A stretch of 64,000 nucleotides of DNA from Siphonodentalium dalli. Taxonomy: Eukaryota > Mollusca > Scaphopoda > Gadilida > Siphonodentaliidae. Made by a program: the position numbers and the translations under genes. The stretch is from contig CP136067.1 in NCBI GenBank assembly GCA_032622095.1, positions 127,941,030-128,005,029 on the forward strand, written 5' to 3'. This document shows positions 55,640-64,000 of this stretch, piece by piece; within the stretch, counting starts at the first letter, position 1; every line of letters begins with the position of its first letter. A model generated the notes under the pieces. It was not told where the DNA came from, did no database searches, and saw only the letters and a list, made by a program, of their open reading frames with translations.

Positions 55640-57475
55640 ACAACTGAATATTTTGGGGCGAAATTCCGACTGAATAGTCTGTGAAATACTGCGGGGAAAG
55701 TCCCAGATACGTCTCAGGTGAGAAAAACATTTCGTTGCGTAATTATTATAGGGCGCACTCCATGTGTTTACACCGAGCACTCCGGTAACTTGAATTGCAT
55801 AAATACACGATTGTGATTGGCCAAAATCGATGTGTTTTCAGCGGTGCCCGTGCCTTTCATTTAAGTTCTAAAGGAAACACAATTGCGGCCATTCACCAGG
55901 GACACCGCGGCCAACCATCCCCTCATTAAAGCTCGTGGGCTCTATCCAATTAATAATTTACCACGGACGGACATGTTAGACTTTTGATGGGCTTTTATTA
56001 TGTAAGATATCATCAAAACAAGAAATTGGGGGTGAAGGAGAAGATCTCTCGATCTTTTCGACCATCCTGGGCGCTTCGCGCCCTACTACAACTATACTAT
56101 TGCGACCATTTCTGTGTTGAACGTTGTTGCGACAACATGAACATGGATAACAGATTATAGACCATTTCTATTACACATATTGTTCTAAATGATATAGTTA
56201 CTATATATTCATCGTATTCGCCCTCTTGGGAGCAGAATAAATGCACAGGTTTTAATTGTTATTAACTTGGTACCGAAACACCGGAGATTGGCGACCGAGA
56301 CGAATGCGTAGGGTGGACAAGTACATTTTATTGTTAAATACACTTATTAAGTAACTTCCTGGGGTCGTAACATATATCAACATGCCATGCATAATGTTCA
56401 TCATCTGGACCATATCCATTGGCATTCATACTTCTTCGAACGACGAATCACTATAGAAAATGGGTTACCGTTGTACTCCATTTTGGTGCCTCCTGTGCGC
56501 GGAGTTAGAAATAAAAACGAGAAAAGTCGCGTGCGGCGATCTGAACAAGTAGAATTACACCACAAAACGGGATTTATATATCCATGGTAACTCGAGGTAC
56601 TAACCAATCAGGACAAGGCATTTAAGCACCTTTAGGCAGGGTCGTATTACTAATATCATTTTCAACTTGTCATGTATATAATCCATTGTAATGCTATGAT
56701 ATTGTTGGGTCCTCAGCTTTAGGACAAGTTCATACAGTGGCAAATTTGTCTGGCAATGTTTCAGCTATAATTCTTTACAGATATCTATATCATGCTAAGT
56801 TGTGACTGGCAAACTATGATGTACGTACGGGTGGACAGACATAATGAAAAATACTATTTTCATATAAATAAAGAAGGATTACTCTAGAACGGAAAACGTT
56901 AACGACGTAATTGCGACTTCATTTGAAAGTATTTCTGATGACGCACATGTACGCCGATCAAAGGAGAAATATCAAAATAAGATGATTAACACTTTCTTGG
57001 CGGGAGCTTTAAAGATCCTGTGACAGAGCATTCTCTTATATATACAGGTATATGCGAGGCTCATTGTGCATGGAGACTCGCATATATAATAGAATGCATT
57101 GGCACATGGTTTTAAAAAAAAACAAGCAGGAACCTGCATATATGTATCAATAAAGAATCACCCATTTTAGTGCCTTACTTATAATGGAAATACGAGTGAC
57201 TCTCACTTTAGAGGGGTGAATGAAAGGGGCTATCGGCCCTTTCGACCATCCCGGGATTAGCCTCCCCTAATCACACACTCCTTATACTCTCACTTTGGTG
57301 TGGAACGTTAGTTGAAAAAAAGTTAATTAAATTAATTAGTACATGTTTTTATTACCTGTATATATTAATTGTAAATTTGTGAGTCTAGAGTGGATAATGT
57401 TATACAAATATTTACTAAGATTTTGCCTTACATACATCAGGGTACATGTACTACAATAGCTATATAAGTTCACGA
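55640..57475. other. Intergenic, no gene seen
   Basis: The phrase 'tttcgaccatcctggg' (56058) is repeated as 'tttcgaccatcccggg' (57239), a dispersed motif. Short frames near 56387-56607 on both strands are unsupported. Text near 57060-57110 resembles 58690-58720 and belongs to the family amplified downstream. Confidence 0.4.
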
Positions 57476-57479
57476 AACA

Positions 57480-60430
57480 TGATTGCAAACAGCAATTGTT
57501 ATGTTCTATTAGACACTCAAAGAAAGAACATAGATCGGTTCTATGGCCCCAAGTTTATGAAACTCCTGCGATCCCATATTTCATACCAACGTTTCATATT
57601 GATATAGTGGCACATGCGTCCATACGCTTGCGATATACACTATGGCAAGAGTCTGCTAATTTCGTCATTTCTTTCCGTAATTTGTTCCAGACTCGTGATG
57701 TTTCAATATTTTGGAGGTGTGTCCTTACGGTTGTGACGTTGATGAACACGTCCTGGCATATGGGTGAAAGATCCTTTATTGATGCAGTAGTGCAGTGGAA
57801 AATTATTGACGTATTAACTCAGTATATGCAATATTAAACTACGGCCTTAGCATCGTGGTATACCGGTTATACTGGTATACCACGATGCTAAGGCTGTAAA
57901 ATTGGTTGCAGTGTTCTCAGCTCTACTTGGTATGATTGTGATTTGATATTGATGGTTTGTGGTGTCAGTTATATTTAAGCAGGTAACTGCAAGAAATTTC
58001 ATTAAAATCAGAAACAAATTAATTTTCTAACTGGCAAGTTCACAATTCCATTGCACATGTAGGAACACCCACATTGCAAAGATGTTAAGATGCGGCGTGG
58101 ACTTCCGGGATGTTTATGAAATTCATGCGATCGTGGAAGTGTATTTGACAGGTCAAGCTATCATTACACCTTTGCGCTTATCAAATAAACTGACGACATG
58201 AGCACACACATGCGGTTTTGTATAATATATTTCATACCAAGCGAGTGATATTGATATGATGGCAAGTGCTTTCATATGCTTGCGACATACAATATGGAAA
58301 TATTCTGTCCACCCATTAGTGGTAGGAAGTTCAATGGTGGCTATTACTTAATTTCACAATGCGTTCCATAGTTGAGATGTCGATATTCCAGAAGGGACGC
58401 CCATATGGTTGCGACATTGATCAACTCATCCTAGAATATAGACTGAAAGTCCATTATCGATGTACCAGCGTAGTGTGAAAATGAGTGATGTGAGAGCGCA
58501 TTAAAATATATACGGCCTTAGAATTGTGACATAACCAGCAATTGTGTACAGTGTTCTCAACGCTACATGCTATTACGGTTTTGGTGCGGATGGTGCTTGG
58601 TGTCTATTAAATTTAACAATTTCATGACTTGAGTTTCCGGAAATATTACGAAAACCCTGTGCCAACGAATTCTCTTACGTATACGACGCTTCCTATATAA
58701 GAGAAGGCACTGGAACATGGTCTTTAATGCTGTAACAGTGCAGCGCCCAGCATTAAAAGGTTAAACAAATATTGCAGGAAAAATACAGTCACTAACATGC
58801 TTAAAATTTCCAGGTTGTGTGATTAAATCTATGAGTTTAAATCGTTATATATATTTTGCACTTTCATTGAAGAAACTGTGTTAAGCAACATCCATAATGC
58901 AGGGATGTAGAGACACTTGTGGGGAAGGGTCAGTTAGAATATGCCGTTCCAGCGTTTAATTAACAGCCCCGCATATGTGTGTTATTGGCCCCTGGTATAT
59001 TACATACTTGAATACGTCGCGTAAGGATAACAATTTGTATTTGACTGATCATGCGATCATTACGCCTTTGCACTCGTCCGATATACGACAACAGTAACTC
59101 GCGCATGCGATTTTGTGTATATATTCCGTACCAAGCGTGCGATATTGATGTCGTGTCAAGTGCGTCCATATGCGTGCGACATACAGTACAGGGCAATAGT
59201 TTGACAATCCGTTAGTGGTATACTATGTTCAATCGTGGCTAATTCTTAATTTCACATTGCGTACTCAATTTGTTTAATCTTTTCGACCATATTACATAGG
59301 TATTAAGATAACATATAATACATTTATGTACATGGCTTACATAACACATATTCAAGTGATATACATTATAATATAAGAGTTGGGATAAGTCGATATTCCA
59401 GAAGGGGCGCTCACATGGTTGCGAAATCGATCAATGGATCCTGGCATATGGACTGAACATTGCTTTATTGACGTAGTAGCGCAGTGCACAAAGTGTACAA
59501 CAAAATGAAGCCTTAAAATGTTTACATAACCAGTAATCGGGTACAGTATTCTTGACTACAGTATACGTGTATGACTGAATGTTGGTGCTGATGGTGTTTG
59601 GTGTCCGTATTAAATTGAATCAGATATGACAATTACCGCAAGAAAAATACAAATGAAGTCACTAAAATGCAGGTTTAATGGTTGAATATATGCGTGTTTT
59701 TACCTGAAATTGAGCACCTTCATTCAAGAAACAATGTTAGGCATCTATCTTGAAGGGATATAGAGATATCGGTGGGGAAGAGTCAGTTAAAATATATCGA
59801 TCGAGCGTGTGGTAAACAGACCCAATTGCATGTTTGTTACTGGTCGATAGTGTATGATAGTCATACATGCGTCTCTTAAGGAGAACAATAATGGTTTCGG
59901 CAGATTGTGCTATCCTACGCCATTGAACTCGTCCGATATACTGACAACAGTAACCCACACGCGTAGTTTTGTGTATATATTCCATACCAAGCGTGCCACA
60001 TTGATATCGTGTCATACGTGCATCCATATGCTTGCGACATACACTAGTTATGGCAATAGTCTGTCCAACCGGTAGTGGTACATTGTATTCAATCGTGGCT
60101 ACTTAATTTCACATTGCGTTCCCAAGTTGATCAACATATCAACGTCGCGTAAGGATGACACTTATATGGTATTGAATGAACGTGCTGTCCTTACACATTA
60201 CAATCGTTCGATATACCGATACCAGTAACACACGCGTGCGGTTTTGTGTATGTATCCCACATATTGATATAGTGTCAATTACATGCGTTCATATGCTTGC
60301 GATATACACTGTGACATGGGTCTGTCAATCCGTTAATGCCACTATGTTCAATCGACGTTAGTTCTTAATGTCACACATTCTTTAGTTGGGATATGGGAAG
60401 AGCACCCATATGCTTGCGACATGACTGTAA
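57480..60430. repeat. About five diverged tandem copies of a long repeat
   Basis: A core reading like 'tttcataccaagcgtg', 'atattgatatagtg' and 'catatgcttgcgacatacac' recurs at 57579, 58230, 59124, 59979 and 60250. The two best copies (about 58690-59620 and 59630 on) share further blocks, including 'gtcgatattccagaagggac', 'ggtggggaagagtcagtta' and 'ggtgctgatggtg', giving a spacing near 850 bp. Copies differ by substitutions and indels. No conserved reading frame persists, so it is non-coding. Confidence 0.7.
57841..57897. repeat. 57-bp palindrome within the 57-60 kb repeat region
   Basis: 24-bp arms ACGGCCTTAGCATCGTGGTA... and its complement with one mismatch, around a 9-bp loop. The phrase 'acggccttag' also appears at 58512, so the palindrome may have grown from one end of the repeat unit. 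Confidence 0.7.
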
Positions 60431-60822
60431 CAGGCCTTGTTCTTTCAGATTGTGAACTGTACTATACTATTATGACGTCACCATGTGCTCACACAATTCC
60501 CTCCAACTTATGCACATAAGCATTTCCATCTCAGATTTGAATAGTTGGATATTTTCGGACTACATGACTTAGCTGTGTAGCAACATACCATGAGCTATAC
60601 AGCACACTCTGTAATCACTCCACATGTAGTGCCGAATTTCAACACACAACTTGTATATTGTAATGTAATTTTATTATATCTCCACGCTGTCAAGCAGACC
60701 AGATCTTCGGTGTTACCAGTAAACAAATCGAGTAGATATACCATGTTGTGAAAATGTCAACAGTGTCGCACAAAAGAACACCACTTCGAAAGTTCTATTT
60801 GAGCACAGGAAGAAATGTCATT
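60431..60822. other. Intergenic, no gene seen
   Basis: Nothing recognised between the diverged repeats and the 1389-bp tandem array. Confidence 0.35.
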
Positions 60823-63800
60823 ATTATACTTCCATGTTTTACATGGAAGTATATTGTTTTTGTGATTTTTATTTTTCTCTATTATTATTATTCTTTATTC
60901 TTCTTAGCAATTTTATAATGAGCATAGCTCAGTCAATACAAGAGTTAGAAAGCTAAAACTTTGTATGTATATATATGTATACAAACTCTAGTGCTTAGGC
61001 CTATTGAGAATCATGTCCTCACTTGATTTGCAGAGTTATCTCCCTTTATGTGAACAATTGGTGTTTTCAGAACTCCGAAAATATAAGGAGTACAGCACTG
61101 AAATTTGGTCGATACATACATCTTGATATCCACTGAATCATGAGCACATCAAAAACTCTGTCCGTCTTTCCTCTCCAGAGTTATCTCCCATATATATGTC
61201 AACCTCGAAATGTTCTGATCGCCTGTTCTCACATAGCAAGAAAGATAGCTGGATTTAGTTTCTATGGTAGTGCTGGCCGTTGTCAATATACTTCACAAAA
61301 ATAATTTGGACAGGGTCGGACTTACATTTTTTGGTTAGGGTGGGGGCGAAATTTTCGCAATTTTATTTTTGCGATGATTTCAACCATTTTTACTACCATG
61401 TATCTTTAGGACGTACTAATGATCCTCCTGAAAGAATTTTGTAAATCGGTTGAGAAATGTCCAAGTTACAGACCATCGAATATTATATTCATACATTGGC
61501 TGAGGAGAAAGTGGTTGTGACCACAACTCCTCCTAAACGACGCAAATGAGCAGGATTTGGTTTATGTGAGCGTGTTACTCATAGAGAGAAGACGAACTGG
61601 TGCAATTTTTACCAAGATCCAAAAATATTTGTCCCTATTAGGGAGGGGGCAAAAATTGTAATTTTTTTGTCGTCTTCGATTCGAACCAAAATTGTTGTGA
61701 AGTATCTATAGGACGTTCTGGGAGTACTCCAGACAGAATTTTGTAAATCGGTTGAAAAATGTAGAAATTGTGGCCCATTAATTCTTATCAAGTTTACACA
61801 AGATACACTATGGATTTAACTTCCTACAACCAATCGTCACTTTTTTGGTGTCATTCGATGGAGAATTTCTAGTACTTCTAAATAATTACCTACTTACCGT
61901 ATTATATTGATGGAAGCCAGAGATAATCGAAATGTATACACTGAACAGCATATATATAGGCCTACATAGTAGAATATTGCCACAATATCTTACTAAAACC
62001 CTACTATATAATAAAGGGGCATCAATTGCGAACACAATGCCGCAAAAATTAGCTCGATATCTCGAAAATTGGCCGAGATATGGTGACTTTTCTACCCGCG
62101 TCACCTAATTCCGAGGTATGGGTGGGGGTCACACCAGAAGGTTCCAACTGAACACAGAAATGTCAAGAAACCGTACTATGGACATAACAATCAATTCCGC
62201 GCGATTCCCTAATTATACTTCCATGTTTTACATGGAAGTATATTGTTTTTGTGATTTTTATTTTTCTCTATTATTATTATTCTTTATTCTTCTTAGCAAT
62301 TTTATAATGAGCATAGCTCAGTCAATACAAGAGTTAGAAAGCTAAAACTTTGTATGTATATATATGTATACAAACTCTAGTGCTTAGGCCTATTGAGAAT
62401 CATGTCCTCACTTGATTTGCAGAGTTATCTCCCTTTATGTGAACAATTGGTGTTTTCAGAACTCCGAAAATATAAGGAGTACAGCACTGAAATTTGGTCG
62501 ATACATACATCTTGATATCCACTGAATCATGAGCACATCAAAAACTCTGTCCGTCTTTCCTCTCCAGAGTTATCTCCCATATATATGTCAACCTCGAAAT
62601 GTTCTGATCGCCTGTTCTCACATAGCAAGAAAGATAGCTGGATTTAGTTTCTATGGTAGTGCTGGCCGTTGTCAATATACTTCACAAAAATAATTTGGAC
62701 AGGGTCGGACTTACATTTTTTGGTTAGGGTGGGGGCGAAATTTTCGCAATTTTATTTTTGCGATGATTTCAACCATTTTTACTACCATGTATCTTTAGGA
62801 CGTACTAATGATCCTCCTGAAAGAATTTTGTAAATCGGTTGAGAAATGTCCAAGTTACAGACCATCGAATATTATATTCATACATTGGCTGAGGAGAAAG
62901 TGGTTGTGACCACAACTCCTCCTAAACGACGCAAATGAGCAGGATTTGGTTTATGTGAGCGTGTTACTCATAGAGAGAAGACGAACTGGTGCAATTTTTA
63001 CCAAGATCCAAAAATATTTGTCCCTATTAGGGAGGGGGCAAAAATTGTAATTTTTTTGTCGTCTTCGATTCGAACCAAAATTGTTGTGAAGTATCTATAG
63101 GACGTTCTGGGAGTACTCCAGACAGAATTTTGTAAATCGGTTGAAAAATGTAGAAATTGTGGCCCATTAATTCTTATCAAGTTTACACAAGATACACTAT
63201 GGATTTAACTTCCTACAACCAATCGTCACTTTTTTGGTGTCATTCGATGGAGAATTTCTAGTACTTCTAAATAATTACCTACTTACCGTATTATATTGAT
63301 GGAAGCCAGAGATAATCGAAATGTATACACTGAACAGCATATATATAGGCCTACATAGTAGAATATTGCCACAATATCTTACTAAAACCCTACTATATAA
63401 TAAAGGGGCATCAATTGCGAACACAATGCCGCAAAAATTAGCTCGATATCTCGAAAATTGGCCGAGATATGGTGACTTTTCTACCCGCGTCACCTAATTC
63501 CGAGGTATGGGTGGGGGTCACACCAGAAGGTTCCAACTGAACACAGAAATGTCAAGAAACCGTACTATGGACATAACAATCAATTCCGCGCGATTCCCTA
63601 ATTATACTTCCATGTTTTACATGGAAGTATATTGTTTTTGTGATTTTTATTTTTCTCTATTATTATTATTCTTTATTCTTCTTAGCAATTTTATAATGAG
63701 CATAGCTCAGTCAATACAAGAGTTAGAAAGCTAAAACTTTGTATGTATATATATGTATACAAACTCTAGTGCTTAGGCCTATTGAGAATCATGTCCTCAC

Positions 63801-64000
63801 TTGATTTGCAGAGTTATCTCCCTTTATGTGAACAATTGGTGTTTTCAGAACTCCGAAAATATAAGGAGTACAGCACTGAAATTTGGTCGATACATACATC
63901 TTGATATCCACTGAATCATGAGCACATCAAAAACTCTGTCCGTCTTTCCTCTCCAGAGTTATCTCCCATATATATGTCAACCTCGAAATGTTCTGATCGC
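60823..64000. repeat. 1389-bp unit in tandem, 2.3 copies, continuing past the window
   Basis: Units start at 60823, 62212 and 63601, each opening with ATTATACTTCCATG. I found no differences between copies in the parts compared. Each unit opens with a hairpin (ACTTCCATG and CATGGAAGT around a 5-bp loop) and a T-rich stretch, and holds two related blocks with 'aattttgtaaatcggttga' (at 61436 and 61738). No unit has a long frame; the short ones (60-75 codons) are unsupported. It could be a young satellite, a rolling-circle concatemer or a recent duplication; the sequence does not decide. Confidence 0.85.

Noticed and set aside
1-64000. Search for tRNA, rRNA, CRISPR arrays and LTR retrotransposons
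   Set aside because: No B-box-plus-cloverleaf candidate, rRNA-like block, regular spacer array, or gag/pol/protease-type coding with long direct terminal repeats was recognised. Weak tRNA-like words such as 'gttcgaatcc' near 41343 lack the rest of a tRNA.

Overview
This window is intron- and repeat-rich, AT-rich animal DNA. I infer a marine invertebrate, most likely a mollusc. The basis is the dispersed repeats of a kind I associate with bivalves and gastropods (TACATGTA runs, 'ggccataactc' and 'gttatctccctt' repeats), APE-type LINEs, an ISL2EU-type DNA transposon, Helitron-like ends and many short inverted-repeat elements. No bacterial-style operons, rRNA, tRNA, CRISPR array or recognisable single-copy host gene was found. 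Essentially everything that can be named is mobile or repetitive DNA, so the annotation is mainly a map of nested mobile elements.

Layout. 0.4-2.8 kb: a decayed LINE C-terminus and Helitron-like repeat units. 2.8-8.1 kb: a two-gene ISL2EU-like transposon. One gene, on +, has four exons and encodes a SWIM/YqaJ-exonuclease protein. The other, on -, has three exons and encodes a THAP-domain DDE transposase. The genes converge and matching inverted repeats lie at both ends. A small inverted-repeat element sits in the first transposase intron. 9.4-12.5 kb: repeats, a deleted LINE fragment on - and palindromes. 12.9-16.4 kb: a nearly complete LINE on + (endonuclease, reverse transcriptase, C-terminal zinc motif) broken by one in-frame stop, with a 2A-like motif near the start of its reading frame. 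17.2-21.7 kb: two partial LINEs on -, the first with a coiled-coil ORF1, an endonuclease and the start of an RT, interrupted by a GC-rich inverted insert. 22-31 kb: sparse AT-rich DNA with a Mutator-like 592-bp element and LINE scraps.

31.2-33.4 kb: two adjoining satellite arrays, a CCCAGGT-type array and a 45-bp minisatellite of about 40 units. 36-49 kb: a dense set of non-autonomous DNA transposons with clear target-site duplications. These include TTAA-flanked elements (one a palindromic dimer), a TA-flanked foldback element interrupted by a TTAA element, a hAT element with an 8-bp duplication nested inside another inverted-repeat element, and TAA-flanked PIF-like elements. 50.6-51.4 kb: a second CCCAGGT array, internally inverted, that shares an edge sequence with the one at 31.2 kb in opposite orientation. 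52.2-53.65 kb: two Helitron-like elements abutting exactly head to tail. 57-60.4 kb: about five diverged copies of a long repeat. 60.8 kb to the window end: 2.3 copies of a 1389-bp unit in exact tandem, running off the edge.

The most informative items are the ISL2EU element, the abutting Helitrons, the TTAA family including its palindromic dimer and nested insertion, the two inverted CCCAGGT arrays, and the 1389-bp tandem. Family names for non-coding elements rest on termini and target duplications only and could not be tested against a repeat library here.
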